The notes under the pieces were generated by a model, which worked only from the letters and a program-made list of their open reading frames with translations, did not search any database and was not told where the DNA came from. The position numbers and the translations under genes were made by a program. This document shows, one piece after another, positions 56,169-63,817 of a stretch of 64,000 nt of DNA. Position 1 is the stretch's first letter. Every line of letters begins with the position of its first letter. The DNA is from Xylanimonas protaetiae (GTDB lineage Bacteria; Actinomycetota; Actinomycetes; Actinomycetales; Cellulomonadaceae). The stretch spans positions 1,488,001 to 1,552,000 of the forward strand of contig NZ_CP035493.1 of NCBI RefSeq assembly GCF_004135385.1, in the 5' to 3' direction.

Positions 56169-57902
56169 ATGAACTTCTCCGACCTCGGTCTGCCCACGCC
56201 TGTCGTCGCCTCCCTCGCGGAGCGCGGCATCACCTCTCCGTTCCCGATCCAGGCGGCCTCGCTGCCGGACTCCCTCGCCGGCAGGGACGTGCTCGGCCGC
56301 GGCCGCACCGGTTCCGGCAAGACGGTCGCGTTCGCGCTGCCGGTCGTCACGCGCCTGGCCGCCCCGGCGGCGGGCTCCGGACGCACGCCGCGCCGCGTGC
56401 CGCGCCGCCCGCGCGCGCTGATCCTTGCCCCGACGCGCGAGCTCGCACTCCAGATCGACGCGACGACGTCGCCGCTCGCCCAGGCCATGGGCCTGCGCAC
56501 GACGACGGTGTTCGGCGGCGTCGCGCAGTCCCGTCAGGTCGCCGCGCTCGACGCCGGTGTGGACATCCTCGTCGCGTGCCCCGGCCGCCTCGAGGATCTC
56601 CTCAACCAGAAGGTGCTCACGCTCGACGGCATCGAGATCACGGTGCTCGACGAGGCCGACCACATGGCCGACCTCGGCTTCCTGCCCGGGGTCAAGCGCC
56701 TCCTGGACAAGACGCCGAAGCAGGGCCAGCGCCTGCTGTTCTCCGCGACGCTCGACAACGGCGTCGACGTGCTGGTCAAGCGCTACCTGCACCAGCCGGT
56801 GACGCACTCGGTCGACGAGGCCGCCGCGCCCCCGCCGCAGATGACGCACCACGTGCTCGCCGTCGCGGACGCCGGCGCCAAGCGCGACGTGGTGCGCCAG
56901 CTCGCCGCCGGCACGGGCCGCCGCGTGCTGTTCACGCGCACCAAGCACCAGGCCAAGAAGCTCGCCAAGCAGCTCACGCTCGACGGCGTCCCCGCCGTCG
57001 ACCTGCACGGCAACCTCGGCCAGGGCGCGCGCGAGCGCAACCTCGCCGCCTTCACGTCGGGCGAGGTCAAGGTGCTGGTCGCCACCGACATCGCCGCGCG
57101 CGGCATCCACGTCGACGACGTCGAGCTCGTGGTGCACGTCGACCCGCCGGCCGAGCACAAGGCGTACCTGCACCGCTCCGGCCGCACGGCCCGCGCGGGC
57201 TCGGGCGGCGACGTCGTCACGATCATGCTGCCCGAGCAGCGCGGCGACGTAGCGGACCTGACCCGCAAGGCGAAGATCACCGCGCCGCCGCAGAAGGTCA
57301 CCCCCGGCGACGCCGTGGTGACGGCCCTCGTGGGTGAGGTCGCGGCCCCCGTCGTCACGCCGGAGATCCGCGAGGCGCGCGCCCGCGCCGACGCGACGCG
57401 CGCCCAGCAGGCACGCGCCGCGGCGACGCGCGGGGAGCAGCCGGTCCGCTCGCGCAAGCCGGTCCCGGGCCAGCCCGTCGAGGAGCGCCCGCGCCGGTCG
57501 CGCGAGTCGCAGGAGGGCCAGACGCGCGGTGCCCAGCAGGGTCAGGCGCGCGGCGCGCAGCGGGGCCAGGCGCGGGACGCCCAGCAGGGTCAGGTGCGCG
57601 GCGCCCAGCCCGGCGAGGCGCGCGGCGCGCACCACGGGCAGGCGCGCGAGCCGCAGCCGCGCCGGGCCGCTGCGAGCCGGCCGGTCCGGGCCCCGCAGCA
57701 GGGGTCGCGCCCTGCGCAGCCCGCGGGGGAGACGCCGCGCGCGGCGGCGTCGTCGGCGCCGGGCGGGCAGGCCCGTCGTCGTCGGGCCGGACGCCCCCAG
57801 GGCGCCGCGGCGCCGGTCGCGGCCCCGGGCCGCGAGACGGTGCAGCGCGGCGGGAACACCCCTGCCCAGCGCGGGGTTTCCCGGGGCGGAGGTGCCAGAT
57901 GA
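56169..57902 (+). CDS. DEAD-box RNA helicase with a Gln/Arg/Gly repeat tail
   Basis: A 577-residue helicase: Q motif FSDLGLPTPVVASLAERGITSPFPIQ, motif I GRTGSGKT (45-52), Ia PTRELALQI, II VLDEADHM, III SATL, IV-VI (RVLFTRTKHQAKKLAKQL, ATDIAARGIHVDDVELVVHVD, HRSGRTARAG). After about residue 400 comes a basic tail with about seven degenerate repeats of ARGAQxGQ type, likely to bind RNA or drive condensation. ATG 56169 (MNFSDLG) is chosen over the in-frame start at 56112 because it begins the family sequence and follows GAAAGG. The stop overlaps msrB. Confidence 0.92.
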   Translation: MNFSDLGLPTPVVASLAERGITSPFPIQAASLPDSLAGRDVLGRGRTGSGKTVAFALPVVTRLAAPAAGSGRTPRRVPRRPRALILAPTRELALQIDATTSPLAQAMGLRTTTVFGGVAQSRQVAALDAGVDILVACPGRLEDLLNQKVLTLDGIEITVLDEADHMADLGFLPGVKRLLDKTPKQGQRLLFSATLDNGVDVLVKRYLHQPVTHSVDEAAAPPPQMTHHVLAVADAGAKRDVVRQLAAGTGRRVLFTRTKHQAKKLAKQLTLDGVPAVDLHGNLGQGARERNLAAFTSGEVKVLVATDIAARGIHVDDVELVVHVDPPAEHKAYLHRSGRTARAGSGGDVVTIMLPEQRGDVADLTRKAKITAPPQKVTPGDAVVTALVGEVAAPVVTPEIREARARADATRAQQARAAATRGEQPVRSRKPVPGQPVEERPRRSRESQEGQTRGAQQGQARGAQRGQARDAQQGQVRGAQPGEARGAHHGQAREPQPRRAAASRPVRAPQQGSRPAQPAGETPRAAASSAPGGQARRRRAGRPQGAAAPVAAPGRETVQRGGNTPAQRGVSRGGGAR

Positions 57903-58300
57903 GCAACTACGAGGTCACCAAGACCGACGAGCAGTGGCAGGACGAGCTGGACCCGCAGGAGTACGCCGTCCTGCGCAAGGCGGGCACGGAGCGCGCCTGG
58001 ACGGGTGAGCTCCTCGACGAGAAGCGCGTGGGCGTCTACCGGTGTCGCGCGTGCGGCAACGAGCTGTTCCGCAGCGAGACCAAGTTCGACTCCCACTGCG
58101 GCTGGCCGAGCTTCTACAGCCCGCTCGCGGGCGACCGCGTGGAGCTCCTCGAGGACCGCAGCCACGGCATGGTCCGCACCGAGGTGCGCTGCGCGCGCTG
58201 CGGCAGCCACCTGGGCCACGTGTTCGACGACGCCCCGCAGACCCCGACGGGCGACCGCTTCTGCATGAACTCGATCAGCCTGACGTTCGAGACGGCGTAG
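57899..58300 (+). CDS. msrB: Peptide-methionine (R)-S-oxide reductase
   Basis: A 133-residue repair enzyme. Zinc is held by Cys49, Cys52, Cys98 and Cys101; the catalytic Cys122 lies in GDRFCMNS; Cys67 in FDSHCGWPSFY may be the resolving residue. The block HLGHVFDDAP is diagnostic. It reduces methionine-R-sulfoxide in proteins. The ATG overlaps the helicase stop, so it is translationally coupled to the helicase. Confidence 0.95.
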   Translation: MSNYEVTKTDEQWQDELDPQEYAVLRKAGTERAWTGELLDEKRVGVYRCRACGNELFRSETKFDSHCGWPSFYSPLAGDRVELLEDRSHGMVRTEVRCARCGSHLGHVFDDAPQTPTGDRFCMNSISLTFETA

Positions 58301-58318
58301 GGCGGCCACGAGCGCTTC

Positions 58319-58382
58319 TGATCGTCGGTTCGGGGTCTGATCGTCGCAAGCGATCGACGATCAGACCCCGAACCGACGATCA
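58319..58382. repeat. Long hairpin repeat, copy 4 (same layout, different word)
   Basis: Perfect 28-bp arms (58319-58346 with 58355-58382) around an 8-base loop. Each arm holds TGATCGTCG twice with a 19-base period, exactly the layout of the copies at 13219, 13392 and 38353, but with another unit sequence. It lies between the convergent msrB and MarR genes. Confidence 0.88.
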
Positions 58383-58412
58383 GCACGCTCGGGCCTACGC
58401 GTGGGCCCACCG

Positions 58413-58898
58413 TTAGGCGTACGGGTTTTCGTCTCGCCAGCGGACCCAGTCCTCCGAGTAGCGGCGCAGCAGCGTCGCCAGCTGGGCGACGTCGTCCGGG
58501 GACCAGTCCTCGAGGGCGTGGCTCAGGGCGTCGCGGCGTCCGTCGCGCGCGGCGAGGAACCGCGCCTGTCCGTCGGCGGTGAGCGTGATGAGCTGGCCGC
58601 GCGTGTCGTCCGGGTCCACCTCGCGGTGGATGAGGCCGAGCCCGGCCAGCTTGGACAGCTGGCGGGACATCGTCGCGCGCCCGACGCCGAACTGGGCCGC
58701 GAGGTCCGAGCCGCGCGTGCCCGGGTACAGGGCGATGTGCGCGAGCAGCGGGTAGGCGCTCGCGTCGAGCCCCGGGTGCACCCGCAGGGCCGTCTGCGCC
58801 GCCGTCGACGCCGCGCGGCGCACCAGGATGCGCAGCTCGAGCTCGAGAGCGCTGATGGGGTCGGTCGCGGGGTCGGGAGCCGCGGTCGCGTGCGTCAT
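58413..58898 (-). CDS. MarR-family transcriptional regulator
   Basis: A 161-residue winged-helix protein: LELELRILVRRAASTAAQ (dimer helix), YPLLAHIALYPGTRGSDLAAQFGVGRATMSRQLSKLAGLGLIHREVDPDDTRGQLITLTADGQ (DNA-binding core). ATG 58898 (MTHATAAPDP) has CATGAT seven bases before it; the longer frame to 58955 is less likely. Ligand unknown. It is read toward msrB and has no obvious partner gene except the exporter operon 60 bases away, which carries its own MarR gene. Confidence 0.85.
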   Translation of the reverse strand: MTHATAAPDPATDPISALELELRILVRRAASTAAQTALRVHPGLDASAYPLLAHIALYPGTRGSDLAAQFGVGRATMSRQLSKLAGLGLIHREVDPDDTRGQLITLTADGQARFLAARDGRRDALSHALEDWSPDDVAQLATLLRRYSEDWVRWRDENPYA

Positions 58899-58954
58899 GC
58901 AGCACATCATGGCCCGTGCACGGGCGTCCGACCAGGAAGTGCGTGGCAGACACA

Positions 58955-58993
58955 CCGACGGCGAGGCACCTCGTGGAGGTGCCTCGCCGTCGG
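58955..58993 (-). terminator. Terminator of the exporter operon
   Basis: A perfect 18-bp stem (58955-58972 with 58976-58993) with a GTG loop, 19 bases after the exporter stop and upstream of the MarR gene on the same strand. Confidence 0.8.
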
Positions 58994-59012
58994 TGGTGCA
59001 GGGACGTGCCGG

Positions 59013-60668
59013 TCAGCGGGCGGCGCGCTGGGCGGCGACCTCCGCGGCGATCTCCTCGCCGAGGACGTCGGCCTCGGCGGCGGCGGCGACCTGCGCACGC
59101 TCGGTGCCGTCCTGGTCCTCGAGCGCCATCTGGATGCCCGAGCGCTTCCCCAGCGGGACCTCCTTGAGGAAGATCACGCAGATCAGCGCGATGACGGCCA
59201 TCGGCACGGCGATGAGGAAGATCTCCGAGATGCCGTCCGCATAGGCGTCCTCCACGACCCGGGCGATCGGGGTCGGCAGCGTGGCGATGTTCGGCACGGT
59301 GCCGCCGACGCCCATCGCGTCCAGCGGGACGCCGAGCTTCGAGAGGCCGTGGACGATGTCGTCCTTGACCGTGGTGGCGAGCACCGCGCCCAGCGCGGAG
59401 ACGCCGACGGCGCCGCCGAGCGAGCGGAAGAACGCGACCGTGGAGGTGCCGGAGCCCATCTCCTTGACGTCGAGCGTGTTCTGCACCGCGAGCACCAGGT
59501 TCTGCATGAGCGCACCGACCGAGATGCCGAGCGCGAACAGGTAGACGCCGATGAGCACGAAGCTCGTGTGCGCGTCGATGGTGCCCATGCCGACCAGGGC
59601 GCCGATGAGCACGACGCCACCGCCGACCATGATCGCCTTGTAGCGGCCGGTCTGGGAGATGATCCGGCCGAGCACGACGCCGGCGAGCATGGTGCCGACG
59701 ACCATCGGGATGGTCAGCAGACCGGACTCGGTCGGCGTCTTGCCGCGCGAGATCTGCAGGTACTGCGACAGGAACACGGCGGTGCCGAACATCGCGACGC
59801 CCACGGCGATCGAGCCGACGACGGCGAGCACGAACGTGCGGTTCTGGAACAGGTGCAGCGGGATGATCGGCTCGGCGACCACGCGCTCGACGAGCACCGC
59901 GGCGACCAGCGAGGCGACGGCGACGCCGACCATCAGGTACGTCTGCCACGACAGCCACGCGTAGCTGCCCGACGCGGCGAAGGTGACCCACACGAGGATC
60001 AGCGAGACGCCCACGGTGATGAGCGCGGCGCCCCAGTAGTCGATCTTGGCGACGCGGCGCGGGCGCTGCGGCAGGTGCAGCGTCTTCTGCAGCACGATGA
60101 TCGCGGCGACGGCGAACGGGATGCCGACGAAGAAGTTCCAGCGCCAGCCGACCGAGTCGGTCAGGACGCCGCCGAGCAGCGGGCCACCGACCTGCGAGAC
60201 GGCCATGACGCCGCCCATGAGGCCCATGTACCGGCCGCGCTCGCGGGGCGAGACGATGTCGGCGATGAGGATGGTCGCCAGCGCCATGAGGCCGCCGGCG
60301 CCGAGGCCCTGGACGGCGCGGCAGGCGATGAGCGTGCCGATGTCCTGCGAGAAGCCGGCCGCGGCGGCGGACAGCACGGTGATGACGAGCGCGATCTGCA
60401 CGAGCAGCTTGCGGCCGAAGAGGTCGGCGAACTTGCCCCACAGCGGCGTCGAGACCGTCTGGGCGAGCAGGGTGGCCGTGACGACCCAGGTGTACGAGCT
60501 CTGCGAGCCGCCGAGGTCGGAGACGATGCGCGGCATCGACGACGACGTGATGGTCGCCGCGAGCAGCGCGACGAACATGCCGAGGATGATCCCGGAGAGA
60601 GCCTCGAGGGTCTCCCGGTGCGTCATCCCGGCGGCGCTGCGCGCGACGTCCGGTGTGGTGGTTGACAT
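59013..60668 (-). CDS. MFS drug exporter of the DHA2 (14-helix, EmrB/QacA) group
   Basis: A 551-residue transporter with 14 membrane segments. Motif A is GKFADLFGRK, motif C is GGVMAVSQVGGPLLGG, and the start of helix 1 (SGIILGMFVALLAATITSSSMPRIVSDLGG) matches the DHA2 signature. It exports hydrophobic toxic compounds using protons. It begins at 60668, overlapping the stop of the MarR gene (ATGA), so regulator and pump are one operon. A 50-residue cytoplasmic tail (EDQDGTERAQVAAAAEADV) is longer than usual. Confidence 0.92.
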   Translation of the reverse strand: MSTTTPDVARSAAGMTHRETLEALSGIILGMFVALLAATITSSSMPRIVSDLGGSQSSYTWVVTATLLAQTVSTPLWGKFADLFGRKLLVQIALVITVLSAAAAGFSQDIGTLIACRAVQGLGAGGLMALATILIADIVSPRERGRYMGLMGGVMAVSQVGGPLLGGVLTDSVGWRWNFFVGIPFAVAAIIVLQKTLHLPQRPRRVAKIDYWGAALITVGVSLILVWVTFAASGSYAWLSWQTYLMVGVAVASLVAAVLVERVVAEPIIPLHLFQNRTFVLAVVGSIAVGVAMFGTAVFLSQYLQISRGKTPTESGLLTIPMVVGTMLAGVVLGRIISQTGRYKAIMVGGGVVLIGALVGMGTIDAHTSFVLIGVYLFALGISVGALMQNLVLAVQNTLDVKEMGSGTSTVAFFRSLGGAVGVSALGAVLATTVKDDIVHGLSKLGVPLDAMGVGGTVPNIATLPTPIARVVEDAYADGISEIFLIAVPMAVIALICVIFLKEVPLGKRSGIQMALEDQDGTERAQVAAAAEADVLGEEIAAEVAAQRAAR

Positions 60669-61162
60669 CAGTGGGTGCCTTCTTCTTCGTGGCTCAGGGT
60701 GCGGGTGGTGGAGATCGCCGCGGCGACGCGACGGATCCGGTCGGAGGTGTCCAGGAGGTCCTCGTCGGTCCAGCCGACGAACGTCTCCTGGAACAGCCGG
60801 GCGAACTGGGCGGTGAGCTGGTCGGCGAGGTCGTGGCCCTCGTCGGTCAGCTCCAGCACGCGGGCCCGGCGGTCGTCGGCGTCCACGGTGCGGCGCACGT
60901 AGCCGGCGTCGACGAGCTGGCCGACCTGGCGGCTCGCCACCGACGGGTCGACGCGCAGCTTCGCGGCGACGTCGGTGAGCTGCGCTGGCCCGCACACGGC
61001 GAGCAGGCGGAGGACACCGACCCCGGCGCGGGGCCAGTCCAGTCGTCGCGCGATCAGCGCAGAGGCCTCGCGCTGGGCGCGACCGAGCTCCTCCAGGGCG
61101 GAGTAGAGCGTCTCTGCGGGGGATGACGGGGCGACCGGAGCGAGCGGTTCGTGGATGCTCAT
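60668..61162 (-). CDS. MarR-family repressor of the adjacent exporter
   Basis: A 164-residue regulator: GVGVLRLLAVCGPAQLTDVAAKLRVDPSVASRQVGQLVDAGYVRRTVDADDRRARVLELTDEG is the winged helix, and the C-terminal helices complete the dimer. SD AAGGAG lies four bases before the ATG. Two dyads of the same half site lie over its promoter (61171-61214), giving classical autorepression relieved by a drug. Confidence 0.9.
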   Translation of the reverse strand: MSIHEPLAPVAPSSPAETLYSALEELGRAQREASALIARRLDWPRAGVGVLRLLAVCGPAQLTDVAAKLRVDPSVASRQVGQLVDAGYVRRTVDADDRRARVLELTDEGHDLADQLTAQFARLFQETFVGWTDEDLLDTSDRIRRVAAAISTTRTLSHEEEGTH

Positions 61163-61170
61163 GACACTCC

Positions 61171-61214
61171 TTGGTTGCTGAACGCAACCATATGCCTGTT
61201 GCTTGCACCAAGCA
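61171..61214 (-). promoter_or_regulatory. Promoter and twin MarR operators of the exporter operon
   Basis: Two inverted repeats built on GTTGC/GCAAC: GGTTGC-N5-GCAACC (61171-61187) and GTTGCTTG-CAC-CAAGCAAC (61196-61214), centres 26 bases apart. Minus strand -35 TTGCTT (61208-61213) and -10 TATGGT (61185-61190) are 17 bases apart and sit inside them, so bound repressor would cover both promoter boxes. Confidence 0.7.
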
Positions 61215-61254
61215 ACTATTTTCGGCGGGCTGTGAGGAGAGAGACACTGGGCCC

Positions 61255-61884
61255 ATGAGCGAAGGCAGATTCCGGCGCCCGGCCCGGCTCGACCCCCGCG
61301 ACGCGGAGGAGCTCGTCGGCGCGTCCGACCCCGCGCTGCGCGACGAGGTGGCCCACACCACGGCCCGCGCCGTCGTGCACCGGGCGCGCGCCGCCGAGGA
61401 CCCCGCGCTCGTCGAGCGGCTCGTGCACCTCGTGGAGACCGAGGGGCTCGACGCCGTCGCCGCCCTGTGGGCCGACGCCGCCCCCGTCTCCCTCCCCGGG
61501 GCGCTCTGGCGGCTCTACGTGCTGCGCGAGTGGGTGCGCCGCGACCCGCAGACCGTCGCCCTGCGCTACCGGCTCGGGGTCGGCGCCGCGCCCGTGCACG
61601 AGGCCGTCGCCGGCGTCGCCGCCCCGCCCGGGCCGGAGGACCTGCGGGCGCTCGCGGACGCCGTCCTGTCCGGGGTGTACGCCGGCGACCTCGCCGTCGC
61701 GCTCGAGCGGGCCGCGTCCTTCTGCCGCATCCTCGCCACGGGCGCCGCGTTCGACGCCGACGCCCGCGAGGCCGCCGACCCGGACGGCGCCGACCGCCTC
61801 ACGCGCGGCGGAGCCGGTCTCCTGCGGACGGCCGAGGAGCTCGAGAAGGCGGCGGGGTACTGGCGCACCGGCGCGCTGGACTAG
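61255..61884 (+). CDS. Helical actinobacterial protein of unknown function
   Basis: A 209-residue soluble, mostly helical protein: SEGRFRRPARLDPRDAEELVGAS, GLDAVAALWADAAPVSLPGALWRLYVLREWVRRDPQTVALRYRLG, and LSGVYAGDLAVALERAASFCRILATGAAFDADA. I recognise it as a widespread actinobacterial family usually annotated as a hypothetical or DNA-binding protein, but see no catalytic motif. ATG 61255 is used; the frame is open further upstream across the divergent promoter, which is unlikely to be coding. Confidence 0.6.
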   Translation: MSEGRFRRPARLDPRDAEELVGASDPALRDEVAHTTARAVVHRARAAEDPALVERLVHLVETEGLDAVAALWADAAPVSLPGALWRLYVLREWVRRDPQTVALRYRLGVGAAPVHEAVAGVAAPPGPEDLRALADAVLSGVYAGDLAVALERAASFCRILATGAAFDADAREAADPDGADRLTRGGAGLLRTAEELEKAAGYWRTGALD

Positions 61885-62023
61885 ACTTCACCACGCGGCG
61901 TCGGGCCGCGGCAGCCCCGGGCTCCATCTTCAGCCGCTACGAGCGGCCACGCGCCGAGAGGCGCTCCCGGTCCGACGTCGCTTTTCAGTGCCACCTGATG
62001 GTGGCGACGCCGCCCCCGGCGTC

Positions 62024-62029
62024 TACCCT
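62024..62029 (+). promoter_or_regulatory. -10 box of the DUF47-pit operon
   Basis: TACCCT lies 38 bases before GTG 62068, giving a short leader with the AGGAG ribosome site. Confidence 0.4.
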
Positions 62030-62067
62030 GTGTTCGCATCGCGTTCACCCACCTCAGGAGTCCCGAC

Positions 62068-62688
62068 GTGCGCCTGCGACTCACCCCGCGCGACACCACC
62101 TACTTCGATCTGTTCACGGAGCTCGCCGGGCACATCGTCACGGGGACGGGCCTGCTCGCCGAGCTGCTGGGTGCCGACCGGGTGGAGCGCAAGGCCATCG
62201 CGGACCGGTTCGTCGAGGCGGAGCACGCCGCCGACGACGCCGCGCACGCCATCACCAAGCGGCTCAACCAGACCTTCGTCACGCCGTTCGACCGTGACGA
62301 CATCTACGCGCTCGCCAACGCGCTCGACGACGTCGTCGATGCGATGGAGGAGGCGTGCGACCTCATCGTGCTCTACAAGCTGGCCGAGCTGCCGGCGCGC
62401 GTCTCCGCCGTCGTCCAGGTGCTCCAGCGCTGCGCCGAGCTCACCGCGGAGGCCATGCCCCGGCTGCGCACCATGGAGGAGCTCAGCAGCTACTGGGTCG
62501 AGATCCACCGGCTGGAGAACCAGGCCGACAAGCTGCACCGCCAGCTCGTCGCCGAGCTCTTCGACAACGCGACCGACGCCATCGCGCTCATCAAGCTCAA
62601 GGAGGTCGTCGACGTCCTCGAGGAGGCGTGCGACGGCTTCGAGCGCGTGGCCACGCTGGTCGAGACCATCGCGCTCAAGGAGTCCTGA
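62068..62688 (+). CDS. DUF47 (PhoU-like) accessory protein of the phosphate transporter
   Basis: A 206-residue all-helical protein: ELAGHIVTGTGLLAELLG, VEAEHAADDAAHAITKRLNQTFVTPFDRDDIYALANALDDVVDAMEEACDLI and EIHRLENQADKLHRQLVAELFDN. The paired E/DxxxD motifs bind metal clusters in PhoU-like folds. It is paired with Pit transporters throughout bacteria and probably modulates their activity. GTG start behind AGGAG. It ends in the first copy of a 13-bp direct repeat. Confidence 0.88.
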   Translation: MRLRLTPRDTTYFDLFTELAGHIVTGTGLLAELLGADRVERKAIADRFVEAEHAADDAAHAITKRLNQTFVTPFDRDDIYALANALDDVVDAMEEACDLIVLYKLAELPARVSAVVQVLQRCAELTAEAMPRLRTMEELSSYWVEIHRLENQADKLHRQLVAELFDNATDAIALIKLKEVVDVLEEACDGFERVATLVETIALKES

Positions 62689-62780
62689 TGCGGCGCGCAG
62701 CGGAGGTGAGAGCCGAGGGACGAGGCACTCGCCGGAGCGGAGTGCCGCATCAGGCCGACCAGACGAACAAGGAGTCCTGA
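62676..62780 (+). repeat. Inserted hairpin element flanked by 13-bp direct repeats
   Basis: CAAGGAGTCCTGA occurs at 62676-62688 (where it encodes the last residues and stop of the DUF47 gene) and again at 62768-62780 (just before pit). The 79 bases between hold inverted ends GATGCGGC (62687-62694) and GCCGCATC (62744-62751) and an inner GCACTC/GAGTGC pair. This looks like a small non-autonomous element with a target duplication that kept a ribosome site (AAGGAG) next to the pit start. Confidence 0.65.
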
Positions 62781-62783
62781 CCG

Positions 62784-63782
62784 GTGGAGGTTGCGCTCGT
62801 CGTCCTCGTCGTGGCGCTCGCCCTCGGGTTCGACTACACGAACGGCTTCCACGACGCGGCGAACGCCATCGCGACCTCGGTCTCGACCCGGGCCCTGACG
62901 CCCCGCGTCGCGCTCGGCATGGCCGCCGTCATGAACTTCGCGGGAGCGCTCCTGGGCACGGCGGTGGCCGAGACGATCGCGCGCTCGATCGTGGACCTCG
63001 GCCACGCGTCCACGACGACCGAGCTGACCGTGGTGCTGTGCGCGCTGCTCGGCGCGATCACGTGGAACCTCGTCACGTGGTGGTTCGGCCTGCCGTCGTC
63101 GTCGACGCACTCGCTCATCGGGGGGCTCGTGGGCGCCGGCCTGGCGGGCGGGCTGCCGGTCTTCTGGGACCAGATCGTCCAGCGGGTCGTGCTCCCCATG
63201 GTGATCTCGCCGCTGCTCGGCTTCGGCCTGGCGTTCGCGGTGATGATCGGGCTGCTGTGGGCGTTCCGGAAGGCCGCGCCCGCACGGACGCACCGTCAGT
63301 TCCGGATCGCGCAGACGGCGTCGGCGGCCGCGATGGCCCTGGGTCACGGCCTCCAGGACGCGCAGAAGACCATGGGCGTCATCTACCTCGCGCTGCTGTC
63401 GATCGGCTGGGCGAACCCCGACACCGGCATCCCGCTGTGGGTGAAGCTGTGCGCGGCCGCCGCGATCTCCGCAGGCACCTACTCCGGCGGGTGGCGCATC
63501 ATGCGCACGCTCGGCCGCCGCATCATCGAGCTGGACCCGGCGCGCGGCTTCGTGGCCGAGTGCGTGTCCGCCGTCGTGCTCTACGCCAACGCGTTCGTGC
63601 TGCACGCCCCCGTGTCGACGACGCACACCATCACCTCGGCGATCATGGGCGTCGGCGCGACACGCCGGGTCTCTGCCGTGCGCTGGGGCGTCGCGAAGAA
63701 CATCGCCGTCGCGTGGGTGCTGACCATCCCGGCCGCGGCCGCGGTGTCGGCGCTGGCCACGTGGCTCATCACCCTGTGGTGA
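62784..63782 (+). CDS. pit: Low-affinity inorganic phosphate transporter, Pit family
   Basis: A 332-residue permease with about ten membrane segments and the two family repeats: GFDYTNGFHDAANAIATSVSTRAL near the start and APVSTTHTITSAIMGVGATRR near the end, plus the mid-protein GLPSSSTHSLIGGLVGAGL and GHGLQDAQKTMGVIYLAL. It moves metal-phosphate with protons. GTG 62784 lies three bases after the second 13-bp repeat; AAGGAG or GGTGGAGG can serve as ribosome site. Confidence 0.93.
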   Translation: MEVALVVLVVALALGFDYTNGFHDAANAIATSVSTRALTPRVALGMAAVMNFAGALLGTAVAETIARSIVDLGHASTTTELTVVLCALLGAITWNLVTWWFGLPSSSTHSLIGGLVGAGLAGGLPVFWDQIVQRVVLPMVISPLLGFGLAFAVMIGLLWAFRKAAPARTHRQFRIAQTASAAAMALGHGLQDAQKTMGVIYLALLSIGWANPDTGIPLWVKLCAAAAISAGTYSGGWRIMRTLGRRIIELDPARGFVAECVSAVVLYANAFVLHAPVSTTHTITSAIMGVGATRRVSAVRWGVAKNIAVAWVLTIPAAAAVSALATWLITLW

Positions 63783-63817
63783 CGTCCGCCGGCCGCACGG
63801 GGAGCCGGCGCAGGGCG

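Noticed and set aside
61885-62067. A small gene or RNA between the 61255 gene and DUF47 (TAGACT at 61882)
   Set aside because: No ORF with a ribosome site and no stable RNA fold was recognised; the box overlaps a stop codon and may be chance.
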